Assembly (NCBI GenBank): GCA_021199335.1
Contig: JAJQIG010000061.1
Location: forward strand, 1-36,112
DNA from: Oscillospiraceae bacterium
Lineage (GTDB): Bacteria > Bacillota > Clostridia > Oscillospirales > Ruminococcaceae
Length of the DNA: 36,112 nucleotides
Reading direction: 5' to 3'
A program made the position numbers and the translations under genes. Below the pieces are notes generated by a model that was not told the origin of the DNA, made no database searches, and worked only from the letters and a program-made list of their open reading frames with translations. Shown piece by piece: positions 1-8,875 of the stretch; position 1 is the first letter of the stretch, and every line of letters starts with the position of its first letter.

Positions 1-62
1 CTCAGTCTATGCTCGCTCAGGCAAACACACTTCCTCAGGGTGTTCTTTCGCTCCTTCAGTAA
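1..62 (+). CDS. Flagellin, C-terminal end (partial)
   Basis: Only the last 19 residues lie in the window, read in the frame starting at base 3 and ending in TAA at 60-62. They are SMLAQANTLPQGVLSLLQ preceded by Q. This is the classic conserved C-terminal helix of bacterial flagellin (SMLAQANxxPQxVLxLL), which packs in the D0 core of the filament and carries the export-chaperone contact region. The gene is truncated by the window edge, so length and variable domains cannot be judged. It shows that the organism makes flagella, which matters for reading the FapA/CheY/CheX-like cluster at 23467-27121. No start or promoter is visible. The match is short but very characteristic. Confidence 0.85.
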   Translation, partial: QSMLAQANTLPQGVLSLLQ

Positions 63-101
63 GTTTTGGATGCAGATTAACTGCTTGAAACAAAAGCATA
101 A

Positions 102-138
102 GCAGGGGATGGCACCCTTGAGGGCGCCATCCCACTGC
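102..138 (+). other. Strong hairpin between flagellin and the next gene
   Basis: Bases 102-117 and 122-138 fold into a stem of about 15 pairs with a TTGA tetraloop (118-121), one A/C mismatch (114/125) and one bulged A (134). It is GC-rich at the base of the loop. No run of T follows, so it is not a standard intrinsic terminator. It sits 16 bases before the ribosome binding site (154-159) of the next gene. It could protect the 3' end of the abundant flagellin mRNA, act as a partial terminator, or set the ratio of flagellin to downstream expression; which one is inference. Confidence 0.6.
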
Positions 139-164
139 AGTGTTTGAGCTTACGGAGGTATTTA

Positions 165-737
165 ATGTCACAGTCTGAAAAGGAACAAAAAGGTTCATCT
201 GTGCAAAAAATTATTATCATTCTTATGATAGTGATTATTGTTGCGTTGATAGCGTTCACATCCGTCCTCCTTCTGAAAAAGGATTCGGATACGCAGGGCG
301 ATTTATCGGCTGTGGATTCTTCAAATGCCGCCGTTCCAACGCTTACATATGAATCGGGTGCTGTTGCGCTCAGTGAAGATGATTTACAAAGGCAAGTCGA
401 TGAAATGTACGAAAAAGCCAAGGAAGGAACAATGGCTTTGCAGTTCAAGAATACCGCCTACAGTTCGGACGGAGTTCATTTTGACTGCCATATCGGAAAT
501 TCCGATAAGAACGACACCGATATGTATCTGAATATTTATAAGGACGATGCATTAACGGAACAAATTTTGCTTACGGGTCTAATCCCCCCGGGCTCGGGAA
601 TTGAATCCTTTGAATCGGAAATAAAGCTCGACCCCGGAACATATGAGACTTACCTCGTTTTTACACAGGTCAAGGACGACCATGCGACCATCAAGGCGCA
701 GGTTACGGTTATTCTTACCCTTGTTGTAAGCGAGTGA
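165..737 (+). CDS. Signal-anchored surface protein of unknown function
   Basis: 190 residues. The ATG at 165 is chosen because GGAGGT at 154-159 lies just upstream; the longer frame from a TTG at 144 would swallow that site. Residues about 15-38 form one strong hydrophobic segment (runs of I, L, V, ending LLLKK), so the N-terminus is cytoplasmic and the rest is outside. The external part has an acidic linker rich in S, A and T, then about 110 residues (from roughly 75) with a beta-sandwich-like pattern that ends in alternating hydrophobic strands. The last segment reads as an Ig-like strand set (GTYETYLVF, TVILTLVV). I do not recognise a named family. It lies 38 bases before the secreted protein at 776, has its own RBS, and the pair probably forms one transcript. 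A shared role as a surface-complex pair is inference. Confidence 0.75.
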   Translation: MSQSEKEQKGSSVQKIIIILMIVIIVALIAFTSVLLLKKDSDTQGDLSAVDSSNAAVPTLTYESGAVALSEDDLQRQVDEMYEKAKEGTMALQFKNTAYSSDGVHFDCHIGNSDKNDTDMYLNIYKDDALTEQILLTGLIPPGSGIESFESEIKLDPGTYETYLVFTQVKDDHATIKAQVTVILTLVVSE

Positions 738-775
738 TATAAAGTCTAAAATAAAAATTATTGGAGGAAATCGAA

Positions 776-1396
776 ATGACAATGAAGAAAATCGCTGCTT
801 CTATTATGGCTGTAGCTTGCATGGCTGCTTGCGCAACATCAATTTCTGCAGATACTCTTGATAATACTACTATGGAAGCAGATGTTACTGTTGATGTAAC
901 AACAAATGTTCCTACACTTTCTGTTACAGTTCCTACAACTGCAGAAATCGTAATTAACCCTTACAAGCTTACTGTTACTACGGATGCAGGTGATTCAACC
1001 GATACCGTTATCAGCGCTGAGCAGGAAATTTCAAATGCAAGTGACTGTGCAGTATCTATCACAGTTACAGGCGCAGTAACTGTTCCTGAAACAAGCTCTG
1101 CTGTTGTTGCAACTGCCGCTCTTAAGGGAACAGAAACAACAAAGTCCGTTTTCCTTTATGTTGAGGGCGTTGCAGGCGATACTGCTTTTGCAGATGCTTA
1201 TGCAAAGGCTGATAATCAGTTGGCTCTTTCAACAAAGTCAGCTTCCAAAACTCTTATGACTCTTGATGCAACAAGCGGTACAGGTAAAGTCAAGATTGAC
1301 GGTGAAGCTGCTACAGCTCCTACAGAAGCTTGGACTACAGCTGATACAGTAACTGTTGCTCTTGCATACAAGATTGCTCCTGTAGCTGCTGAATAA
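776..1396 (+). CDS. Secreted beta-rich surface protein, WxL-like pattern
   Basis: 206 residues. Start ATG at 776 follows GGAGG (763-767) at normal spacing; an ATG two codons later would also work. Residues 1-24 are a signal peptide (MTMKKIAASIM, then a hydrophobic stretch ending SISA before D). The mature part is extremely rich in T, V, A, S and D, nearly without aromatic or basic residues. It has the pattern VPTLSVTVPTTAEIVINPY followed by alternating beta-strand segments, seen in many secreted Firmicutes beta-sandwich proteins (WxL-like or fimbrial-like). There is no LPXTG motif or C-terminal anchor. Codon choice (many GCT, ACA, GTT) is biased compared with neighbours, which suggests high expression. 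A terminator follows at 1462. Exact family not recognised. Confidence 0.75.
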   Translation: MTMKKIAASIMAVACMAACATSISADTLDNTTMEADVTVDVTTNVPTLSVTVPTTAEIVINPYKLTVTTDAGDSTDTVISAEQEISNASDCAVSITVTGAVTVPETSSAVVATAALKGTETTKSVFLYVEGVAGDTAFADAYAKADNQLALSTKSASKTLMTLDATSGTGKVKIDGEAATAPTEAWTTADTVTVALAYKIAPVAAE

Positions 1397-1461
1397 TTGA
1401 GCTTTTAATCCTTACTTAGAATTCGACATTTAGTTGTATTCAAAATTAAAAAAAGAGTTTT

Positions 1462-1494
1462 CCCCGTCGGAGCGATTGTTCCGGCGGGGTTTTT
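1462..1494 (+). terminator. Intrinsic terminator of the 165-1396 unit
   Basis: A nine-pair GC-rich stem (1462-1470 with 1481-1489, one G-U pair), a ten-base loop and a five-T run (1490-1494). It lies 65 bases after the stop of the secreted protein. Confidence 0.85.
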
Positions 1495-1506
1495 AAATAA
1501 ACACAC

Positions 1507-1545
1507 AAAAACAGAGGATAGAATCCCATCTATCCTCTGTTTTTT
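1507..1545. terminator. Bidirectional terminator after the MacAB-type operon
   Basis: An eleven-pair perfect stem (1511-1521 with 1530-1540) with an eight-base loop, flanked by A (1507-1511) and T (1540-1545) runs on either side, so it works for both strands. On the minus strand it directly follows the ATPase gene stop at 1544 (the T run overlaps it). Its core is nearly the same palindrome as that downstream of groEL (6676-6711). Confidence 0.85.
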
Positions 1546-2227
1546 ATTCTTCATTTTCGTAAAGGTGTCCGTCAACGATTCGCACTATGCGCTGAGCGTG
1601 TTTCGCAACATTAAGGTCATGGGTAATCATTACAATGGTGTTCCCATTTTCGTGCAGCTTACCGAAAAGGTCAAGAACCTCTCTGCCCGTTGCGGAATCG
1701 AGCGCGCCCGTTGGCTCATCGGCAAGAAGAAGAGCAGGCTCTCCGACAAGCGCCCTTGCGATTGCCGCTCTTTGCTGTTGGCCGCCCGAAAGCTCGTTGG
1801 GTCTATGGTCAAGTCTTTGCCCCATTCCAAGCCTTTCAAGGCGTTCCGCCGCCTTTTCCGCGGCCGCTTTTCTTGAATAGCCTCTTATAAGAAGCGGCAT
1901 CATTACATTCTGCAAAACGGTATATTTTCCGATAAGATGATATTTCTGGAAGATAAAGCCTATTTGGCTGTTTCGCAAGCCTGTCAGCTTTGAATCGCTC
2001 ATTTTGTGCACGGCATTGTCGCTGAGGTAATATTCTCCGCTGTCAAAATGATCCATGCAGCCGATTACATTCATAAGCGTACTTTTTCCTGAACCCGATG
2101 GACCGAGTATCGCAAGGAATTCTCCCTTTTTTACATCAAGGGATATTCCCTTGAGAACCTCAAGCTGCTCGCTTCCCATTTGAAAGGATTTATGTATATC
2201 GCTTAGCTTTATAACCAATTCATCCAT
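1544..2227 (-). CDS. ABC transporter ATPase, MacB/LolD type
   Basis: 227 residues, full length for this family. It powers the FtsX-type permease encoded at 2857. Walker A is GPSGSGKST (about residue 38), the Q-loop lies in FIFQKYHLIGKYT, the signature is LSGGQQQRAAIARAL, Walker B is LLLADEPTGALDS, and the H-loop is ITHD. The ATG at 2227 has GGGGAG eight bases upstream. A TTG at 2251 overlapping the upstream stop (TTGA) would add eight residues and is less likely. It is the last gene of a four-gene operon. ATPases of this group drive mechanotransmission-type export of peptides, antibiotics or lipoproteins; the substrate here is unknown. Confidence 0.93.
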   Translation of the reverse strand: MDELVIKLSDIHKSFQMGSEQLEVLKGISLDVKKGEFLAILGPSGSGKSTLMNVIGCMDHFDSGEYYLSDNAVHKMSDSKLTGLRNSQIGFIFQKYHLIGKYTVLQNVMMPLLIRGYSRKAAAEKAAERLERLGMGQRLDHRPNELSGGQQQRAAIARALVGEPALLLADEPTGALDSATGREVLDLFGKLHENGNTIVMITHDLNVAKHAQRIVRIVDGHLYENEE

Positions 2228-2247
2228 AAAACAACTCTCCCCGACCG

Positions 2248-2835
2248 TCAAAGTATTTCGGCAGCGGCAACATAGCCGTCTGCGGTAATTGTCAGCCTAA
2301 GGAGCGTTCCCTCGGTTATGGAGGAATAATCGCCGCTTCTTCCGTTTCCTGTTACGGTCATGCCATACGGAATGAGGTAAACTCCCGATTCTCCCGATTT
2401 GGTAATCTCATAGCTGCTCTTTTGCTCTCCGCCGTTCCTCATGCCGCCTTTTCCGCCGTCCATTCCCGACATATCGGGCATTTCGCCGCCCATTTCAGGC
2501 ATTTCGCCGCCCATTTCGGGCATCTCGCCGCTCATTTCGGGCATCTCGCCACTCATTTCGTCCGTTTCTCCATCCGATTCGGACGTCTCGCCAAAATCAA
2601 TCTGTGAAGCTTCGCTTTCCTCTACCTCACCGAGGTCAAGTGTAACCTCATTTCCAACGATTGAGGAAACCTCGCCTGTTACTTGGTAATCGCCATCCTG
2701 CATAACGTATTCCGTCTGCTCCGTTTCGGCGGCATCTGCGGAGGAATTGCTGTCCTCATCATCCGAGCATCCCGCAAGCACCGCAGCTAAAGCCAAAGCG
2801 GTTATTATAGATAAAATTCGTTTACATTTCTTCAT
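2248..2835 (-). CDS. Lipoprotein with repeated Met-rich GEMPEM motif
   Basis: 195 residues. Start ATG at 2835 follows AAAGGA; a TTG at 2844 is too close to it. Residues 1-23 are a lipoprotein signal (KKCKR, hydrophobic core, lipobox LAGC with Cys23). Residues 24-90 are acidic and hold a short beta-type segment (DGDYQVTGEVSSIVGNEVTLDLG). Residues 94-126 repeat a unit of M-S/G-G-E-M-P-E/D five or so times, giving about ten methionines. The C-terminal 60 residues hold another small beta unit ending in YVAAAEIL. It lies between the permease and ATPase genes of the export operon, 21 bases after the permease. The placement suggests an exported partner subunit or substrate-binding accessory. The Met-acid repeat could bind a soft metal, but that is inference. 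Confidence 0.85.
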   Translation of the reverse strand: MKKCKRILSIITALALAAVLAGCSDDEDSNSSADAAETEQTEYVMQDGDYQVTGEVSSIVGNEVTLDLGEVEESEASQIDFGETSESDGETDEMSGEMPEMSGEMPEMGGEMPEMGGEMPDMSGMDGGKGGMRNGGEQKSSYEITKSGESGVYLIPYGMTVTGNGRSGDYSSITEGTLLRLTITADGYVAAAEIL

Positions 2836-2856
2836 AAAATACAAATCCTTTCATAA

Positions 2857-4263
2857 TCAATCCTGCTGGAGCGCTTCTATAGGCATAAGACGGGACGCCT
2901 TATATGCGGGGTAAAATCCGAAAATTGTTCCTGTTACAACTGCGAACACAAGCGCAAGAACTCCGCCCATAACAACGGGCTCGCATCTCATTCCCGTAAG
3001 CTCAACCACGGGTATAAGCGCAAATCCTGCGACAACTCCGACAATTCCGCCGAAAACCGAGATAAGGTTTGCTTCAGCCAAGAATTCAAGAAGAATTTCT
3101 CTCTTTCTGCAGCCAAGCGCTTTAAGAATACCTATCTCCTGCGTTCTTTCCTTAACCGTTACAAACAATACGTTCATAATTCCGATTCCGCCGACCACAA
3201 ATACTATAGCCGCAACCGCAATCAAAAGCATCGAAAGAGTATTTGCCGAGCTTGACGCAGCTTCCATTTTACTGCCCGCATCGGACAAGGTAAATGCGGC
3301 GCCCGAGTGGTTTTCCGTAAGGACTGTTTCGATATTTTCCATAACCTGCTCAACCTGATTAACGTCTGAAGCAACAACCGTAATCTGCGGTGAAACGGAG
3401 CTATCGAAAACATATTTTGATGCGGTATTATATGGAATAAACAACGCTGTATCGGGGCTTATTCCCGAAGAAACCGTACCCATTGATGCAAGAACGCCTA
3501 TAACGTCATAGTTCTTTCCCTCAATGGTAACAACCTCTCCGACTGCGGAATATGCCGAGCCGAAAATTTCCTGTGCGGCAGTATATCCGAGAACGCAAAC
3601 CTTGGATTTTTCCTCATTTTCCTCTTCACTGAAGAAGTCGCCGTACTGGATCTCAAGGTTGCTTATGCTTACATAGTCATACTGAACGCCCGCAACAGTA
3701 TAGTTGGTTTCATCATCAAGCTCTCCGCCCGAAACGGCAGCCTCGCTGCTTGCAAGCAGTGATGCGGATTCAACATCGGGGACAAGCTCAAGAATGTCAT
3801 TTACATCATCGGTGGAAAGTGTAACGTTATTTCCGCCGAACATTGCTGCTCCGCTTGAGCCGCCGCCACCGCCGCCTGACATTCCTCCTCCGCCGCCGGA
3901 CGGCATACCGCCGCCGCCACCGGAAGGCATTCCGCCACCTGACATTCCGCCGCCGGAGGGCATTCCGCCTCCGCCGCCCATGTCAGGCATTCCGCCGCCG
4001 GAGGGCATTCCACCGCCGCCGGAGAACATTTCCATTGCCTGTTCCATCATCGTATCTGCGGACTGGCCAACAGTTACTTCAATTGCTCCCGCATTAAGGT
4101 TTTTGAACTGATCCGCAACGTCAAGCTTTCCTCCTTGACCTACAGCAATAACGAGAACAATCGTTGCCGAACCGACTACTATACCGAGAGATGTAAGTAT
4201 TCCCTTGGACTTGTTCGACATAATATTGATGAATACAAGTCTTATCAGCTCAAATAGTTTCAT
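2857..4263 (-). CDS. FtsX/MacB-type ABC permease with Gly-Met-rich insertion
   Basis: 468 residues. One N-terminal membrane segment (residues about 22-43), a large extracellular MacB periplasmic-core-like domain, and three C-terminal segments (about 343-368, 395-420, 430-455). The cytoplasmic loop after the second one carries KERTQEIGILKALGC, the coupling segment typical of MacB permeases. Residues 81-146 (DNA 3826-4023) are an unusual low-complexity insertion of GGGMPSGG-type units with about nine methionines, placed early in the external domain. The start ATG at 4263 overlaps the stop of the adaptor gene by one base (TGATG), so translation is probably coupled. Works with the ATPase at 1544 and the adaptor at 4263-6257. 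The substrate is not known. Confidence 0.92.
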   Translation of the reverse strand: MKLFELIRLVFINIMSNKSKGILTSLGIVVGSATIVLVIAVGQGGKLDVADQFKNLNAGAIEVTVGQSADTMMEQAMEMFSGGGGMPSGGGMPDMGGGGGMPSGGGMSGGGMPSGGGGGMPSGGGGGMSGGGGGGSSGAAMFGGNNVTLSTDDVNDILELVPDVESASLLASSEAAVSGGELDDETNYTVAGVQYDYVSISNLEIQYGDFFSEEENEEKSKVCVLGYTAAQEIFGSAYSAVGEVVTIEGKNYDVIGVLASMGTVSSGISPDTALFIPYNTASKYVFDSSVSPQITVVASDVNQVEQVMENIETVLTENHSGAAFTLSDAGSKMEAASSSANTLSMLLIAVAAIVFVVGGIGIMNVLFVTVKERTQEIGILKALGCRKREILLEFLAEANLISVFGGIVGVVAGFALIPVVELTGMRCEPVVMGGVLALVFAVVTGTIFGFYPAYKASRLMPIEALQQD

Positions 4264-6257
4264 CAGCGCTTCACCGCACTTTCCGAAAGAACCTTATCAC
4301 CTGCCGAAAGACCACTCTTTATTTCAACATACTGTCCATCGGTAAAGCCTGTTATAACTTCCTTCTCGGTAACATTGCCGTCATCATCATAGACAAGAAC
4401 AGTTGAAATTCCTGCGCCCTTATAGGTTATAGCCTGCTTGCTTACATAAAGGACATCACTAACCTGCTTCTGAATAAATGTTACCTCGCAGGTCATTCCG
4501 TCATAGACAGTAATATTATCGCTCGGGTATATTTTCACCGTTACGGGATAGGTTACAGAACCCGATGAACGTGACGGCTCAACCGCAATCGTGTCAATCT
4601 CGCCTGTAACAGTTGCATTTTCATAAGCGGAAAGGACAACCGATGCTTCCTGTCCGACATAAAGCGATGAAATATCCTCCTCGGATACCGATACGGAGAT
4701 GTAAACCTCGGAAGAATCCGCTACGGTTGCAATTGTCTGCTCTGCCATAATTGTGTCGCCCTCGCTGACGCTTACGGAAGCAATTGTACCTGTGCAGTCG
4801 GCATAAATATAAACTCCGTCGCCAAGGTTTTCAAGCAGCTCATCATATTCGGAAACAAGCCTGTCATACTCATCCTGCTTCTGAGAAATATCCGCATTAA
4901 TTTGCTCGACAGTATTGTTATATATCGTCAAAGCGTTCTGAGCGGAAGCAACCGATGTCTGCATACTCTGTGAAGCGGAAAGCTCGGAGCTTGAGGATTC
5001 CGATTTCAGCTTTTCAAGATTATATTCAGCCTCGTAAATGCTCTTTTCGGTGCTTTCGATTTTGTCGGCAATATCATCCTCATCCATATCGCCGTAATTA
5101 TCATTGAAATCGGAAACCATATCCTCATTATCGTCTATGTAATCATCTATCATTTGAGCATAATCGGACATCATATCGGCATATTCCGACATCATTTCTT
5201 CGTACTCCTCAACCTTTTCCTCAGCGGCTTCGGTTTTTTCCTCATACTGTTCAATAAGGCGCTGGTTTGTCAGGTCAAGGGATTTATACATATCGGTGAA
5301 GGCAGCCTTGGCTTCGGTATATGCCGAAAGTGCATCTCTGTAGGTTTCCTCAGCCGAGGAAATGGCGCTTGCAGTGGATTCATCATAAGACGAGCCTGCC
5401 TTAATCTTCTGCTTTTCGAGTGAAGCCTCAGCCTGCTCCAGCTCCTCCTCCGCCTTTTCGACAGCTTCTTTAAGCTCGCTTATTGTTTCCATATCCTCAG
5501 AATTATCGTCCAAATAGTCGTTATATTCCTCCTCTATTGCAGAAAGCTCCTTTTGATACTGCTTAAGGGTTTTCTCATATCCCGAATATACGCTCTGATA
5601 TGATTTATATGTAGCATTATACTCATCAAGGGTATCGTTGTAGGCGGAATATTCCTTGTAATCGGCGGGATAGCTTGCCGCAAGGGCTTCATATTCCGCA
5701 AGCTCCTTGTTAAGCGAGGTTATGCTGTCCTCCGCCGATGCGATGTCGTCGGCTATTTTTGTTATAGAGAGATTATATGAGCTTTCCGCCGATTCACCGT
5801 CCGAAAGACTTTTTTCGTAGGTTTGCTGCGCCTCAAGAAGCTTTGAGCTTTGCTCTGCAATGGCGGTATCAAGCTCCAGCTTAGCCTCGGAAATCTCCGA
5901 TTCGTAATCCGCCTTTATTTCATCTATATCATCCGTGCTGACCATAGCAATTTTGTCGCCCACCGTAACCTCAGAGCCCATTTTTACATAGACCTCTTCA
6001 ATTTCAGCGCTTGCAGGGAATGTGATATACTCTCTGTTAACCGACGCCGTTCCGCTTTCGGAAACTCCCACTGTAATGCTTCCCGTTGAAGCGGTATATT
6101 CACGATAGGAAACATCCTGATCCTGGGACGATGAGGAAATCTTTATTCCCGCAAATATTGCAGCTCCTGCGGCGGCTACTATTAAAATGCTTACCACAGC
6201 GGCAATAACCTTTCGTGATTTTCCTGTTTGATTGGCGGCTGATTTTACATTTTCCAT
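4263..6257 (-). CDS. MacA/HlyD-type adaptor with very long coiled coil
   Basis: 664 residues, much longer than usual MacA-type adaptors (about 350-450). ATG at 6257 is chosen for its GAGGAG site; the frame opens further upstream (6296) without one. Residues 17-40 form a membrane anchor. Then comes a lipoyl/beta-barrel half (about 55-110), a hairpin of roughly 360 residues that is almost wholly E, K, S, Y, A and D heptad-like sequence (about 115-485), then the second lipoyl half (YADCTGTIASVSVSEGD, about 493-510). A beta-barrel and a membrane-proximal domain complete the protein (GQEASVVLSAY, ITYKGAGISTVLVYDDDG, EIKSGLSAGDKV). In a Gram-positive cell the long hairpin could reach through the cell wall. 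First gene of the operon; the stop overlaps the permease start. Confidence 0.9.
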   Translation of the reverse strand: MENVKSAANQTGKSRKVIAAVVSILIVAAAGAAIFAGIKISSSSQDQDVSYREYTASTGSITVGVSESGTASVNREYITFPASAEIEEVYVKMGSEVTVGDKIAMVSTDDIDEIKADYESEISEAKLELDTAIAEQSSKLLEAQQTYEKSLSDGESAESSYNLSITKIADDIASAEDSITSLNKELAEYEALAASYPADYKEYSAYNDTLDEYNATYKSYQSVYSGYEKTLKQYQKELSAIEEEYNDYLDDNSEDMETISELKEAVEKAEEELEQAEASLEKQKIKAGSSYDESTASAISSAEETYRDALSAYTEAKAAFTDMYKSLDLTNQRLIEQYEEKTEAAEEKVEEYEEMMSEYADMMSDYAQMIDDYIDDNEDMVSDFNDNYGDMDEDDIADKIESTEKSIYEAEYNLEKLKSESSSSELSASQSMQTSVASAQNALTIYNNTVEQINADISQKQDEYDRLVSEYDELLENLGDGVYIYADCTGTIASVSVSEGDTIMAEQTIATVADSSEVYISVSVSEEDISSLYVGQEASVVLSAYENATVTGEIDTIAVEPSRSSGSVTYPVTVKIYPSDNITVYDGMTCEVTFIQKQVSDVLYVSKQAITYKGAGISTVLVYDDDGNVTEKEVITGFTDGQYVEIKSGLSAGDKVLSESAVKR

Positions 6258-6675
6258 AAAAAGCTCCTCTTTCAATAAGGGGCATCGCCCCGTCATTCAA
6301 CTAACGGCCGGGAGCGTTAGCCCCTTAGGGGTTTCAATGAGGGACCGGATCCCCCACTGAAAGACCGTATGCTCCCCCGCCTGAAGAGACGGGGGACATC
6401 AGTCGTAAGTTATAACAATGCTGCCGATGTCCCCCGCCTCTTAGGCGGCGGGTTCCATCTTCGCCATCAGTGGGGGTACAATCCCCACTGGTGGCTTGCA
6501 AAATTGCTTCGCAATTTTGGCAGCTTGTTAAAGCTGCGCTTGAAGAAATTTTGCTGAAAATTTATTTAAACATTTACTTAATACGGTTACAATTATAGGA
6601 GCCTTTTGTGAAAATTTTGTGGTAAGAAAAAGGAAAAAAACAAAAAATATGATGTAAAAAGACCCAATTAAAGCA
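6258..6675. other. Gene-free leader region of the export operon
   Basis: About 420 bases without a gene. It holds stacked inverted repeats: 6301-6306 with 6315-6320, an 11-bp perfect pair CGGGGGACATC (6390-6400) with GATGTCCCCCG (6426-6436), and a hairpin around 6470-6490. Copy A of the dispersed repeat lies at 6407-6545. A TATAAT-like box (minus strand, about 6592-6597) is present but no good -35 lies 17 bases upstream of it. If transcription starts there, the operon has a leader of over 300 bases full of stems. Confidence 0.5.
6407..6545 (-). repeat. Dispersed structured intergenic repeat, copy A
   Basis: On the minus strand this begins with TTCAAGCGCAG at 6545, continues through the block AAGCTGCCAAAATTGCGAAG, and ends with the block GACATCGGCAGCATTGTTAT (near 6412-6431). 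The same blocks in the same order occur in copy B (24853-25001). The middle differs: copy A has a hairpin with CCGCC/GGCGG arms around CTAAGA. No reading frame is conserved, so it behaves as a non-coding structured element. Confidence 0.75.
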
Positions 6676-6711
6676 AAAATAGAGGACGGAATTCGATCCA
6701 TCCTCTATTTT
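6676..6711. terminator. Terminator downstream of groEL
   Basis: A stem with arms 6676-6690 and 6697-6711, one mismatch (6687/6700), six-base loop, and A/T ends so it can work on both strands. It lies 28 bases past the groEL stop. Its core matches the palindrome at 1511-1540 in 21 of 26 positions. Confidence 0.8.
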
Positions 6712-6739
6712 GGAGCTTATTTTTCGGTATTTTTCCGAA

Positions 6740-8383
<1,644 letters not shown>

Positions 8384-8409
8384 TTATTATAATAATAGTG
8401 TAGAAAACA

Positions 8410-8736
<327 letters not shown>

Positions 8737-8751
8737 TTAAGCGTTACTCTG

Positions 8752-8778
8752 TTAGCACTCTTTCTTCTTGAGTGCTAA
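8752..8778. promoter_or_regulatory. CIRCE operator (HrcA binding site)
   Basis: A perfect TTAGCACTC (8752-8760), nine-base spacer, GAGTGCTAA (8770-8778). This is the full CIRCE consensus, the binding site of the heat-shock repressor HrcA, placed just downstream of the -10 box of groESL. A further half-site-like TTAGCACTT lies at 8729-8737. hrcA itself is not in the window. Confidence 0.98.
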
Positions 8779-8782
8779 ATAT

Positions 8783-8810
8783 ATTTTACCATTATCTTTT
8801 GAAAAATCAA
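8783..8810 (-). promoter_or_regulatory. groESL sigma-A promoter
   Basis: Minus strand: -35 TTGATT (8805-8810), 16-base spacer, -10 TAAAAT (8783-8788). Start of transcription would fall at the CIRCE edge, so HrcA can block it. Confidence 0.8.
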
Positions 8811-8875
8811 GTGCTTTCACATATTTTTCTCAAAATTTTAGCACATTGCACAAATAACGCTTATTATAATACATT

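Noticed and set aside
7-198. Minus-strand frame at the left edge
   Set aside because: It is antisense to the flagellin C-terminus and runs through the hairpin. The plus-strand flagellin ending explains this DNA.
2458-2556. Tandem repeat as a CRISPR or minisatellite
   Set aside because: The repeat is in frame within a lipoprotein gene and codes for GEMPEM units; there are no spacers.
3704-4111. Proline-rich plus-strand frames opposite the permease
   Set aside because: They are the antisense reading of the Gly-Met-rich tract of the permease gene. There is no RBS, and the permease frame is clearly the real one.
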